DNA of 64,000 nucleotides from Clostridiales bacterium (GTDB taxonomy: Bacteria; Bacillota; Clostridia; Saccharofermentanales; Saccharofermentanaceae), in contig JAFZBN010000013.1 in assembly GCA_017561715.1 (NCBI GenBank), positions 117,583 to 181,582 on the forward strand, written 5' to 3'. How positions within the stretch are numbered: position 1 is the first letter of the stretch; the number at the start of each line of letters is the position of its first letter. The translations under genes were made by a program, and so were the position numbers. This document shows positions 34,069-42,851 of the stretch, in pieces. The notes below the pieces were generated by a model, which was not told the DNA's origin, searched no databases, and worked only from the letters and a program-made list of their open reading frames with translations.

Positions 34069-34960
34069 CGTCTACGTCCTCCGGAATCGGCAGGCGAAGG
34101 ATCGAAACGATCGCCTTCTCGAGATCGTCCTTCGACGCGACGTCGAAAGCGACCTCCTTTTTCATAGGCGGCAGAACACGGATCTTGTGCTCGACCTCGT
34201 GGTCGAGAAAATACTTCGATGTGAACATGACTTCACCGAGCATCCTGTCCATGACTTCTCGATCTCTCGTCATCGGCAGATACACGCGCGAACGGCCCCA
34301 GGTCGCTTCCTGGGACTCTTTGATCATGAGGGTGTCCTTCTTCGCGGAGATCTTCCAGTGGATCTGCTTGATCGGATCTCCGGGCATATAGGTGCGGATA
34401 TCGTAGATCTCCGAGTTCGGGTTGCTCGACTTCTTCAAGCCCTTGGCCTTAAAGCCGTCCATGTTCGAGATCTCGGCAGGAATGCTCGGGATCGGCATGA
34501 CGACGATCTCACCGGAGACGTCGACCGTCTTCGGGATAAAGATCAGTCCGAAAAGATCGTAGACACGGACCTTCGCGGTCGTTAAGCGGTAGGTGCCGCA
34601 GTGCTTCGTGTCGATGATCACGCTGTCGGTCGTCTCGCTCTGCGAAAAGAGCTTGATATAGGAGACCGCGCCCGTCATCATTTCCTTGAGCGGTGCTTTT
34701 ACCGAATAAAGAGCGAACGGGAACATCTCGAGACCGTAAGAGGTGAACGAGATCTGCGTCGAGTCGCCTTTAATGACTTTTCTGAAAGCATCTGCCTCGA
34801 GCTGGAAAAAGAGTGACGCGGCAAAGCTGACCACCAGAGCGATCGGTACGATCGATATCACGATGATCAGGATGAACCAGGACAGCCACATCTTGTAGAA
34901 AAGAAAGAATGTGATCGCGCCCAGCAGAGCCAGAATGTAGATCACCCAACTTCGAAGCAT
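34058..34960 (-). CDS. DUF58 protein
   Basis: 300 residues. Two membrane segments at the N-terminus (~5-22 and ~25-50) and the DUF58 signature YDIRTYMPGDPIKQIHWKIS near residue 190. Family members are vWA-related partners of MoxR ATPases. It starts 3 bases after the MoxR stop and overlaps the transglutaminase gene, so the three form one unit. Confidence 0.92.
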   Translation of the reverse strand: MLRSWVIYILALLGAITFFLFYKMWLSWFILIIVISIVPIALVVSFAASLFFQLEADAFRKVIKGDSTQISFTSYGLEMFPFALYSVKAPLKEMMTGAVSYIKLFSQSETTDSVIIDTKHCGTYRLTTAKVRVYDLFGLIFIPKTVDVSGEIVVMPIPSIPAEISNMDGFKAKGLKKSSNPNSEIYDIRTYMPGDPIKQIHWKISAKKDTLMIKESQEATWGRSRVYLPMTRDREVMDRMLGEVMFTSKYFLDHEVEHKIRVLPPMKKEVAFDVASKDDLEKAIVSILRLPIPEDVDDEK

Positions 34961-34963
34961 AAC

Positions 34964-35896
34964 TTATTCCTTGGGGATCAGTGTGGTCTTGATGATCTCT
35001 TTTGCGATGTCTTCCGTCTTGACTTCCTTGAACTCGGCCTCTGGAGTCAGGAGCATTCTGTGGCAGAGGACTGCCGGGAATACGGCCTGAACGTCATCCG
35101 GGATGACATAGTCACGGTCGGTCATGTAGGCATGTGCTTTTGCCATGGCGGTAAGTGCCAGCGTACAACGCGGGCTGCCGCCTCTTGCCAGCATCTTGTG
35201 ATTTCTGGAACGGTCCATCAGGGCCACGATGTATTTCATGACTCTGTATTTGACGTACATCTTGCTCGTCTCTTCCTGCATCTGAAGGATGTCTTCGATC
35301 GAGCAGATCGGCTTCAGCTCGGAAAGCGGGTTGGCGCCGTTCTGACGGTTCGTCAGCATCTCGATCTCGTTATCGAGAGACGGGTAACCCATGGAAACAC
35401 GGATCGCGAAACGGTCCATCTGAGAGTCCGGAAGGAGCGTTGTACCGGAAGCGCCGGAAGGGTTCTGCGTCGCGATGACGATGAACGGCTTCGGAAGCGG
35501 ATAGGTCTTATCGTCTACCGTGACCTGGCCTTCTTCCATGGCTTCGAGGAGAGCGGACTGCGTACGGGAAGACGCACGGTTGAGCTCATCCGCGAGGAAG
35601 AGGTTGTGGAATACGGCACCTTTCTGATACTTCATGGTGCGTGTTTCCGGGTCTAAAAGGGAAAATCCCGTGATATCGGAAGGCAGGACGTCCGGCGTGA
35701 ACTGCACACGTCCGTAATCCAGGCCCATCGTCTTGGCAAAGGAAAGGGCCATCGTCGTTTTGCCAACGCCCGGAACGTCCTCCATGAGGACATGGCCGCC
35801 TGCCAGAATGCTCTGAAGGATCAGGCGAATGACCTCATCCTTACCACAAATAACCTTTTTGATCTCTTCTACGATCTCTGTCGTTTTCTCTCGCAT
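34964..35896 (-). CDS. MoxR-family AAA+ ATPase
   Basis: 310 residues. Walker A GVGKTTM, the family block TPDVLPSDITGFSLLD, Walker B LFLADELNRASSRTQSALLE, sensor 1 FIVIATQNP, and an arginine-finger region. MoxR ATPases act as chaperones that activate vWA/DUF58-type partners. It follows the lipoprotein gene by 31 bases and precedes DUF58 by 3, in one operon. Confidence 0.95.
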   Translation of the reverse strand: MREKTTEIVEEIKKVICGKDEVIRLILQSILAGGHVLMEDVPGVGKTTMALSFAKTMGLDYGRVQFTPDVLPSDITGFSLLDPETRTMKYQKGAVFHNLFLADELNRASSRTQSALLEAMEEGQVTVDDKTYPLPKPFIVIATQNPSGASGTTLLPDSQMDRFAIRVSMGYPSLDNEIEMLTNRQNGANPLSELKPICSIEDILQMQEETSKMYVKYRVMKYIVALMDRSRNHKMLARGGSPRCTLALTAMAKAHAYMTDRDYVIPDDVQAVFPAVLCHRMLLTPEAEFKEVKTEDIAKEIIKTTLIPKE

Positions 35897-35927
35897 AGAT
35901 ATTTCCTCTTGCTTTCCTTTTCAAAAA

Positions 35928-36707
35928 TTATGTGATCGGATATCCAAGTTCTGCCAGCATTTCATTCATGCTGTTTATGTTGGCGGTGTTCGTATCCGTC
36001 AGCGCCAGAAGCTCCATATCGTCAACGACAATGGCTACCAAGTACTCATTATCGCCTTCGGAATAGCTGATCATTGTATTGTCTGAGACAAAAAACTCGT
36101 AGTCTTTATCCTGATAGTCCTTGGAAATGCCGATGGCCTCTTCGAATGCGGCTTTTGCGTCTTTGACGTTCTTGTACTGATAGTAAATGAACGAGATCTG
36201 GTAGCTTGGATCATACGAAAGAAGAAGTGCTTTCGCGTTGATTTCAGGACTCAAAGCCATACCGTCATCAACGGTATACCCCTTCGCTTCTTGAATGGAT
36301 GTAAAATCAGCCGCTGAAATAGCCTTATAGCCGTCCGTATTCGGAGCCGGCATCTCAAAAGTTCCCTGCGTCCCTGATGTCTGTGCGGAGTCGGATGTAT
36401 CCGCCGGAGTAGTATCGGAAGTAGCTTCAGTGCTCTCGGTAGTTGTCGTCATCTCCGTCGTCTCCGAGGTCGTAGTTGTCGCTTCCGTTGTCTCGGAAGG
36501 TGCTTCCGTCTCTTTTTGATCTTCGGTGTTTTTCGTCTTCTTGGTTTTCTTTGTTTTCTTCGTCTCGTCCTCGTCGTCGGTAGCTTCTATCTTTGTCTTC
36601 TTCGTAGACTTTCTTTTCTTCGAAGAATCGCCCGACTTACAGGCCGCACCAAATATCGAGACGGCCAAAAGAAGCGAAACGATCACTGTAATCTTTGATT
36701 TTTTCAT
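35928..36707 (-). CDS. Lipoprotein, first gene of the MoxR operon
   Basis: 259 residues. Lipoprotein signal with GAAC near residue 22, then a ~90-residue linker: first Lys-rich (KKRKSTKKTKIEA, then KKTKKTKKTKNT), then Thr/Glu/Ser-rich. The globular part (~115-259) starts TDGYKAISAADFTSIQEAKG and contains SYQISFIYYQYKNVKDAKAA. It looks like a DUF-type domain seen in clostridial lipoproteins, role unknown. It is likely a surface sensor or substrate of the MoxR system. The ribosome site is weak (AGGGGTAAAGGT before the ATG). Confidence 0.75.
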   Translation of the reverse strand: MKKSKITVIVSLLLAVSIFGAACKSGDSSKKRKSTKKTKIEATDDEDETKKTKKTKKTKNTEDQKETEAPSETTEATTTTSETTEMTTTTESTEATSDTTPADTSDSAQTSGTQGTFEMPAPNTDGYKAISAADFTSIQEAKGYTVDDGMALSPEINAKALLLSYDPSYQISFIYYQYKNVKDAKAAFEEAIGISKDYQDKDYEFFVSDNTMISYSEGDNEYLVAIVVDDMELLALTDTNTANINSMNEMLAELGYPIT

Positions 36708-36798
36708 ACCTTTACCCCTTGCTTACTAAAAACTACACCATCCGATCTTCGCTTATTTTATCATATATCGACAAGTATGGCTTTAATGTGTGAAATAT

Positions 36799-36829
36799 TG
36801 CGTACATTGACTGGAAAAGAGTGTACGCA
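36799..36829. repeat. 8-bp inverted repeat upstream of the acyltransferase gene
   Basis: TGCGTACA, 15 bases, TGTACGCA. It lies about 25 bases before the extended -10 box of the next gene, a fit position for a regulator site, and also upstream of the lipoprotein operon on the other strand. Confidence 0.5.
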
Positions 36830-36850
36830 GAGCGAGTAATAGTGCCGATA

Positions 36851-36859
36851 TGGTACAAT
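36851..36859 (+). promoter_or_regulatory. Extended -10 box for the acyltransferase gene
   Basis: TGGTACAAT (TG-n-TACAAT) lies 44 bases before the start. The -35 region is poor. Confidence 0.5.
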
Positions 36860-36902
36860 AGTTTTGTTCGGGTATTTCAAAACATAGAAGTGTAGAGGGC
36901 AG

Positions 36903-37949
36903 ATGGAGAAGGAACTGATCGCGAAAAAACATCTTAGTAACTGCGAGTTTGTGAAGGTGATCCTTATGCTGCTCGTTGTTTTCGGGCACAGCATCGCCTT
37001 TTCTGCCCCTGCTGTGAATGCGGAAGATGCCTCGAAGTCCATGTACTCACTTAGTCTTGTCTACCTGTGGGTCAAGTTTTTCCACGTATATGCTTTTGCA
37101 CTGGCGTCCGGATACATCTTCGCCTTCAAGATGAACGGCGGTGGATACAAGGACATCGGTGCTTTTGTAAAGAATAAGGCCGCACGCCTGTTGGTGCCTT
37201 ATGTGGCGGTCATATTTCTCTGGATCATTCCCATGACGCATCCGTTCTTTCCGCTCACGAAGAGTACTTTTGTTAAGAATTATCTTCTTGGCGTCGCGCC
37301 GGCACAGGCCTGGTTCCTGATGATGCTTTTTGAGGTGTTTCTGATCGTACGGCTCCTCTGGGATATCATGAGTAAGAAACCCGGGATGGGCTGGTTTATC
37401 TGCATTTCATTATATCTGATCGGCATCTTCGGATATGACAATTTCCCAAACTATTTCTCGATCTGGACGACATGCCAGTACGTCCTCATTTTCTATGCGG
37501 GCGCACGTATCCGCACGAAAGAAGAAGCGGGCGAAAAGACGATCACATCAACGGTGCCGTGGTTTGTCTGGATCTTGATTTACTGCGCGATCTACGGCGT
37601 ATACATCTACTCGCTCGGAAAATCCGGCGAAGCGTGGTTCTGGACGCAGACTTTTTTGCAGGCAGGACTCAGAAATGTTGGTGCTTTGATGGCGTGGTCG
37701 TGCCTTCAGAAGATCGGCGAAAAGTTCGAGGCGAAAAAACACAAGATCCTCCTTTTCCTGATGAATTATACGATGCCGATCTACCTTTTCCATCAGCAGA
37801 TCACGTATTATGTGCGCGCATACGGCGGACAGCTCGATCCATGGACGCTGGGGCTTTTGGGTTTTGCACTCAGCACACTGCTTGCGCTGGGGATCGGTGT
37901 CGTTCTGAAGATGTGGAAAGTCACGCGTTTTCTGATCGGCGAAAAGTAA
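36903..37949 (+). CDS. Acyltransferase-3 family membrane protein
   Basis: 348 residues with about nine to ten hydrophobic segments, the acyltransferase-3 (OafA/NodX) layout: ILMLLVVFGHSIAF at the N-terminus with the family His, PYVAVIFLWIIPM, AWFLMMLFEVFLIVRLLW, LFLMNYTMPIYLFHQQITYY, and so on. Such enzymes move acetyl or other acyl groups from CoA to surface sugars or lipids. The exact acceptor is unknown. It stands alone, 131 bases before aspS. Confidence 0.88.
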   Translation: MEKELIAKKHLSNCEFVKVILMLLVVFGHSIAFSAPAVNAEDASKSMYSLSLVYLWVKFFHVYAFALASGYIFAFKMNGGGYKDIGAFVKNKAARLLVPYVAVIFLWIIPMTHPFFPLTKSTFVKNYLLGVAPAQAWFLMMLFEVFLIVRLLWDIMSKKPGMGWFICISLYLIGIFGYDNFPNYFSIWTTCQYVLIFYAGARIRTKEEAGEKTITSTVPWFVWILIYCAIYGVYIYSLGKSGEAWFWTQTFLQAGLRNVGALMAWSCLQKIGEKFEAKKHKILLFLMNYTMPIYLFHQQITYYVRAYGGQLDPWTLGLLGFALSTLLALGIGVVLKMWKVTRFLIGEK

Positions 37950-37982
37950 GACAATTCGAGAACCCTCTTCACAAAAGTTCAC

Positions 37983-38011
37983 TTGCGGCAGTGGGCGTCC
38001 TGCTATAAAAT
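37983..38011 (+). promoter_or_regulatory. Promoter of aspS
   Basis: TTGCGG and TAAAAT are separated by 17 bases, about 70 bases before aspS. The leader is too short for a T-box riboswitch. Confidence 0.5.
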
Positions 38012-38080
38012 AGGGGGCGTGTAAAAGCGCTATGTTCGTATGAGACGGTACAGCGCATGAAATAGGAAAAGGAGTTTTTT

Positions 38081-39883
38081 ATGATCCAATCTAGAACACA
38101 TAACTGCGGCGAGCTCCGTCTTCCCGATATCGGAAAGACCGTAACCCTCGTCGGATGGATGGAAAATATGCGTGAGGTCGGCAGTAATCTCGGATTCGTA
38201 GTATTGCGTGACTTCTACGGAACGACACAGATCGTTCTGGAGACCGAAGAAAAGGTAAAAGAACTGAAGGCGATCAACAAGGAATCCACGATCCAGGTCA
38301 CCGGTGTGGTAAGAGAGAGATCTTCCAAGAACCCGAATCAGGATACGGGAAGCATCGAGGTCGTTCCTTCCGAGATCAAGGTCCTCGGCCGCTGCCGTTA
38401 TAACGAGCTGCCGTTTGAGATCAACCACTCTCGCGAGGCAGATGAGAACGCACGTCTTAAATACCGTTATCTCGACCTTCGTAATCCGGAAGTCAAGAAG
38501 AACATCATCCTTCGCTGCAACGTGGTTGCCGCTCTCCGTAAGGCCATGATGGAGCACGACTTCCTTGAGATCACGACACCTATCCTCACCGCTTCTTCTC
38601 CGGAAGGCGCGCGTGACTATCTTGTTCCGGCCAGAAAGCACCCGGGCAAGTTCTATGCTCTTCCGCAGGCTCCTCAGCAGTTCAAGCAGCTCCTGATGAC
38701 CTCCGGTTTTGACAGATATTTCCAGGTAGCTCCGTGCTTCCGTGATGAGGATGCCCGTGGAGACAGATCTCCGGGAGAATTCTACCAGCTCGATATGGAA
38801 ATGGCTTTTGCCACACAGGAAGATGTCTTCTCCGTTATCGAAGACGTACTTCCTCCGATCTTTGCCGAGTACGGCACATATAACCGCGCTTCCGGCGCAC
38901 CGTTCGCTCGTATTCCGTTCCTCGAGGCAATGGAAAAGTACGGTACCGATAAGCCGGACCTTCGTATCGACCTGACCGTTCAGGACGCGACTGAAGTGCT
39001 TAAGGACTGCGGTTTCCCGCCGTTTGCAACTAAAACGGAAGACGGTGCTGACACAGACGTCCGCATCAAGGCTGTCGTCATTTCCGACTTTAAGGAGTCC
39101 AGAAAGTTCATCGACAAGAACCTGGGCGATATCGAAGTTCAGTCCGGTAATAAGGCCTGCTGGTTCAGAATGGATGAAAACGGTGAGATCGTCGGCGGTA
39201 TCGCGAAGTTCGTTACCCCGATCAAGGACGCTGTCGTTTCCGCGCTCGGCGTAAAGCCGAACGATCTGGTCGTTCTTTCCTGCGGTAAGCTCCTTGCCGC
39301 TCAGAAGACAGCCGGCGTGATCGTAAAGACATTCGGTGCCACAGTTCCGGGTCACATGGATAAAGAGCAGTACGCGTTCTGCTGGATCGTTGACTTCCCG
39401 ATGTACGAGCTCGGCGAGGAATCCGGCGAACTCGAGTTCTGCCACAATCCTTTCTCCATGCCGAGCGGCGGTCTGGAAACACTTCTTAAGGCAGAGCGCG
39501 GCGAGATCGATCCACTCTCCATTACAGCTGATCAGTACGACCTCGTCGTTAACGGTGTCGAGCTTTCTTCCGGCGCTGTTCGAAACCACGATCCGGAGAT
39601 CATGATCAAGGCCTTCGAGATGGTTCGTCTCGGTGAAGAAGACGTTAAGGCAAAGTTCCCGGCGATGTACAATGCCTTCTGCTACGGCGCTCCGCCGCAC
39701 GCGGGTATCGCTCCGGGTGTTGACCGTATGGTCATGCTCCTTGCAGGTGAAGAATCCATCCGTGAGATCATCCCGTTCCCGATGAACAAGAACGCGCAGG
39801 ACATCATGATGGACGCTCCGGGTTACGTAACCGAGAAACAGCTTGACGAGCTTCACATCAAGACGGTTTCGGTAGAAGAGTAA
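38081..39883 (+). CDS. aspS: Aspartyl-tRNA synthetase
   Basis: 600 residues, bacterial AspRS length. The N-terminal OB-fold anticodon domain (VTLVGWMENMREVGSNLGFV), class II motif 2 with FRDEDARGDRSPGEFYQLDM, the bacterial GAD insertion (~290-420), and motif 3 GIAPGVDRMVMLLAG are all present. It charges tRNA-Asp in the cytosol. AAGGAG lies 6 bases before the ATG. A strong terminator follows. Confidence 0.98.
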   Translation: MIQSRTHNCGELRLPDIGKTVTLVGWMENMREVGSNLGFVVLRDFYGTTQIVLETEEKVKELKAINKESTIQVTGVVRERSSKNPNQDTGSIEVVPSEIKVLGRCRYNELPFEINHSREADENARLKYRYLDLRNPEVKKNIILRCNVVAALRKAMMEHDFLEITTPILTASSPEGARDYLVPARKHPGKFYALPQAPQQFKQLLMTSGFDRYFQVAPCFRDEDARGDRSPGEFYQLDMEMAFATQEDVFSVIEDVLPPIFAEYGTYNRASGAPFARIPFLEAMEKYGTDKPDLRIDLTVQDATEVLKDCGFPPFATKTEDGADTDVRIKAVVISDFKESRKFIDKNLGDIEVQSGNKACWFRMDENGEIVGGIAKFVTPIKDAVVSALGVKPNDLVVLSCGKLLAAQKTAGVIVKTFGATVPGHMDKEQYAFCWIVDFPMYELGEESGELEFCHNPFSMPSGGLETLLKAERGEIDPLSITADQYDLVVNGVELSSGAVRNHDPEIMIKAFEMVRLGEEDVKAKFPAMYNAFCYGAPPHAGIAPGVDRMVMLLAGEESIREIIPFPMNKNAQDIMMDAPGYVTEKQLDELHIKTVSVEE

Positions 39884-39891
39884 TTACAAAG

Positions 39892-39971
39892 AGAACAGAA
39901 AAAGTTTCTTGTGCTGGTCCTCGGGCTTTGCCCTGCGGAGGCACGTCGAAATCTTTTTCTGTTCTTTTTTT
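39892..39971 (+). terminator. Terminator of aspS
   Basis: AGAACAGAAAAAG pairs with CTTTTTCTGTTCT (13 bp, further pairs inside), followed by TTTTTT. Confidence 0.9.
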
Positions 39972-40010
39972 GTACCTTTTTTCCGAAACTCTGAGCGTGT
40001 ATCTTCTAGG

Positions 40011-40082
40011 GCATGAGAAAGGTTTTTTCATGCGCTGATTTAATACTGAAGAGTTTACTCTTCTACGCGAAACGTTTTTCGC
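40011..40082 (+). other. Three consecutive short hairpins in the 369-base gap after aspS
   Basis: GCATGA...TCATGC (40011-40033), GAAGAG-TTTA-CTCTTC (40048-40063) and GCGAAA-CGTT-TTTCGC (40067-40082). The last two have perfect 6-bp stems with 4-base loops. No open frame covers them. A terminator lies before them and a promoter for the next gene after them, so they may belong to a small RNA. The rest of 39884-40252 shows only the aspS terminator and that promoter. Confidence 0.4.
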
Positions 40083-40157
40083 TAGCAGGCGTCCGCCACG
40101 ATCCCGACTGCTTCGAAGTTATGGATTGAAAATTTTTTCATTTTTAACGAAAAACAC

Positions 40158-40188
40158 TTGCACAAATTCGAAAAAAGAGTGTTAAGAT
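40158..40188 (+). promoter_or_regulatory. Promoter of the 79-residue membrane protein gene
   Basis: TTGCAC, 19 bases, TAAGAT preceded by TGT (extended -10). Start codon 65 bases further. Confidence 0.5.
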
Positions 40189-40252
40189 GGATTTAGAGGT
40201 AAAAATTCTCACGTTTCTCGCACTGCAAACATTGGAGTATTAGGAGGGTGTC

Positions 40253-40492
40253 ATGAAGAATAGATTGAGAAGTGCTCTTGCCTGCTTTATATTGTCGTTT
40301 TTTGCGTATTTCCGCTATCTGCTGGCTGTTTCCGCCATCCTTTTTATCGGAAGCATCTTTTTCCGTCCGCTTCTTTACGCAGGAATACTCGCTCTCATCT
40401 TAGACGCCATCTTCTCTATCGGCATAACCGTGCAGGTCACAATGGTCGGTCCCGAATTCAAACAGGATTTCACCTTCCAGAAAGATCCTTGA
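40253..40492 (+). CDS. Small hydrophobic membrane protein
   Basis: 79 residues, with two hydrophobic segments (~9-35 and ~38-62: YLLAVSAILFIGSIFFRPLL and ILALILDAIFSIGITVQVTM) and a short hydrophilic tail. GGAGG lies 6 bases before the ATG and a promoter is visible. No family recognised. Confidence 0.65.
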   Translation: MKNRLRSALACFILSFFAYFRYLLAVSAILFIGSIFFRPLLYAGILALILDAIFSIGITVQVTMVGPEFKQDFTFQKDP

Positions 40493-40523
40493 CTTTTCCG
40501 AAAGAAGCTTAAACTGATTTAGG

Positions 40524-42722
40524 TCATGCCGCCTTGGCTACGTGGTCAGTTTTCTGACGCTCGATCTCCTTTTCCCAAGCAGTCTGATCCGGCCAGTTTT
40601 CCGAATCAAACGCCTCTCTTATGCACTCGCTTAAGTACCCGGCTTTCTCCAGACACGCATCACTGATCTCCGTTTGCAGAAGAAGAGCTTTCAAAAGAAG
40701 TACTCTGTCTCTTGCCGGCATTCTCATCGAATCAAAAGATACGACATATTCTTTGAAGCGGCCGTAGTCACACTCTTCGTCTTCTTCGTGCTGATATCCG
40801 AAATAACGGAATCCGTCCGCGTTCATGGACATCCACTTATCTTCCGTAAAGAAAGGATTCTCGAAGTTCTCGTAGTAGTTGCGAAGGCGCATTTCCGTCG
40901 CGGAAAGGATCGCGTCCAGAAGTTTTCCGTCGATCTGTTCCTCCGGTTCGTCACCGTTTGCCTCGAGGATGATGCTGAAAAGATAGCCGTCCTCCTGCGC
41001 GGTGCAGCGAAGCTCCGTATATGACTGCGGACGTCTCACCAGATCGATCTCAAAACCAGTGAAATAGCCGTAGCAGAAGTTATCGAAATATCCCTTCGGA
41101 AACATATCGAGGATCGCTTCGACACGGTCGAGCGCTTCGTTCATTTCCTTGACCTTGCAGGATCCTGCCTCCGACTGGTCGATCGAAGACGGAAGTGTCT
41201 CTTCGAGACGGATATACACGCCGTATTTATTGCCGATCTCGGCCGCCCGGTCATAGAGCTCCTGCATTTCTTTCGATTTAACGGTATACGCCTCCTGCTC
41301 GTGAAGGCAAGTCGTGTCACGCTTTAAGGATTCCAGCCGCTCATTGAGTTCATTTCCCGCAGTAAGAACACCGGGAATCGCACTCGGATAGGAATGGACC
41401 AGATACTGATACGAAAGCACTTTCTCGGAGTCAAAATCGTAGTCGATGATGATCGCGGTCGCCGCGCTGTGATCGATGTTTTCCGGGCGCTGCAGGATCG
41501 TCGTCAGATACGGCTTTCCGTCCAGATAGATCACGGAAAGAGTACTCAGGACCGATGGATTTGAGCCCTGATCGAGCTGATCCAGAATGCTTTCCGTGAT
41601 CTCCCACATATCCGAAGATGTCGCCATGTAATTCAGGAGCGCCTTGTGATCGCATCCGACATAATCGAAGAACTGCGAATTGATCTGGCGAAGGATATAG
41701 CCGAACACCTTATCGTCCTGCCAGGACGGGCCCTTGACGTGCTCGTAAAGGTCGATCAGCACGTCCTCCAGACGCACGTTGGTCTTCGGGACGTCTCCTT
41801 TTCCACTTGTGTAGTAATTGAAAGATGTGATCACTTCATAGATCTTCGGATCGTCATAGCCGGCCTCGCGCAGAAGTTCGACAAAAAGCATGTCCGAGTC
41901 GGAACGGAAGAACAGGCTGTCCAAAGTTTCCGAACCGTAGATATGCTCCAGGCCCGTGAGAAAAGCGGTCTGACAGGAGTAAGTGATCGGCGTCTTCGAA
42001 TAGTATTTCGCCTGATAAAGCTCCGCGCCGCCTTCGGTAATGAAGTTCGTGGAAACGATCCCCACGATCTCTTCCCATTCTTTGGCCGTCAGGTCTTCCT
42101 CTTTGGCGATCCTTTCGCCTGTGTAGTAGAGATTACAGCGGTTTTCGCCGTCGAGAAAAGCATCCGTAAAGTGCATCAGCTCGTGAAACACCGTGGTATA
42201 GCACTCTTCGTTTTCGTAGATCTCGCCTTCACTGTCGATCCAGATGCGGTCATCCAGTTCGTAGAATTCGCCGCTGGATTCTTCCAGCACCATATTTTCG
42301 ATCGTAAGGTCGGAAAGCTTTTCGAGAAAATACTCGAGCGTCTCTTCGTTATAGTGGTCCGCGACAACAGGAAAAAGATGAAGCGCATATGCCCTGTAAT
42401 CGTTAAGTTTCGGGTTGTTCATAACGATGTTCGCGTATCGGATGAAAAGCTCATATTCGCCATGGATCTCATCCATGCTGACACCGAGTTTTTCGGCCAG
42501 GTCCAGCGCCTCTTTTTCCGTCGGCGTCAAAGTGACCGTATTGTTCATTTCAACGACCGGTGCCTCGTCTTCAAGGACCTCTTCTTCGGTCGGTTCCGCT
42601 GTCGTTTCGATGCTGATTTCTTCTGTTGTCTTTTCTTCTTTTCGGCAACCGCTAAGTGAGACCGCCGAAACCGTCAATGCGCCTGCTATCAGGGCACTTA
42701 ACGTCTTGTGAAATTTCTTCAT
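40524..42722 (-). CDS. Lipoprotein with HExxH metallopeptidase-like motif
   Basis: 732 residues. Lipobox LSGC near residue 26, an acidic linker, then a helical domain. The motif FHELMHFTDAF near residue 179 is an HExxH zinc site (HELMH), and about 60 residues later ITEGGAELYQAKY supplies a Glu in the EGGAE form seen as the third ligand in gluzincin-type peptidases. Both are compatible with a surface zinc peptidase. The remaining ~430 residues match nothing I recognise. It is transcribed alone from a promoter inside an inverted repeat. Confidence 0.7.
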   Translation of the reverse strand: MKKFHKTLSALIAGALTVSAVSLSGCRKEEKTTEEISIETTAEPTEEEVLEDEAPVVEMNNTVTLTPTEKEALDLAEKLGVSMDEIHGEYELFIRYANIVMNNPKLNDYRAYALHLFPVVADHYNEETLEYFLEKLSDLTIENMVLEESSGEFYELDDRIWIDSEGEIYENEECYTTVFHELMHFTDAFLDGENRCNLYYTGERIAKEEDLTAKEWEEIVGIVSTNFITEGGAELYQAKYYSKTPITYSCQTAFLTGLEHIYGSETLDSLFFRSDSDMLFVELLREAGYDDPKIYEVITSFNYYTSGKGDVPKTNVRLEDVLIDLYEHVKGPSWQDDKVFGYILRQINSQFFDYVGCDHKALLNYMATSSDMWEITESILDQLDQGSNPSVLSTLSVIYLDGKPYLTTILQRPENIDHSAATAIIIDYDFDSEKVLSYQYLVHSYPSAIPGVLTAGNELNERLESLKRDTTCLHEQEAYTVKSKEMQELYDRAAEIGNKYGVYIRLEETLPSSIDQSEAGSCKVKEMNEALDRVEAILDMFPKGYFDNFCYGYFTGFEIDLVRRPQSYTELRCTAQEDGYLFSIILEANGDEPEEQIDGKLLDAILSATEMRLRNYYENFENPFFTEDKWMSMNADGFRYFGYQHEEDEECDYGRFKEYVVSFDSMRMPARDRVLLLKALLLQTEISDACLEKAGYLSECIREAFDSENWPDQTAWEKEIERQKTDHVAKAA

Positions 42723-42724
42723 GT

Positions 42725-42766
42725 CATTACCTCGTCTAAACTATGAACCGATTATACGAGGTAATG
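42725..42766 (-). promoter_or_regulatory. 11-bp inverted repeat framing the promoter of the lipoprotein peptidase gene
   Basis: CATTACCTCGT (42725-42735) and ACGAGGTAATG (42756-42766) pair perfectly. On the minus strand one arm lies just upstream of TATAAT (42751-42756) and the other covers the GAGGT ribosome site. Because one arm lies before the transcription start, it cannot be an RNA hairpin and is better read as a two-site operator. Confidence 0.6.
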
Positions 42767-42851
42767 TGGTAGGACAAGTGACAGTATAGAAATAATCAGA
42801 AAACCCGTATCTCCTCGGAAAAAGCACCTTTCGGGCGGCTAAACGCGCGTA

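Noticed and set aside
37950..38080. T-box riboswitch upstream of aspS
   Set aside because: The leader after the predicted transcription start is only ~65 bases and has no T-box sequence or anti-terminator stem.
42725..42766. RNA hairpin or terminator in the lipoprotein peptidase leader
   Set aside because: One arm lies upstream of the -10 box and so outside the transcript; no T-run follows.
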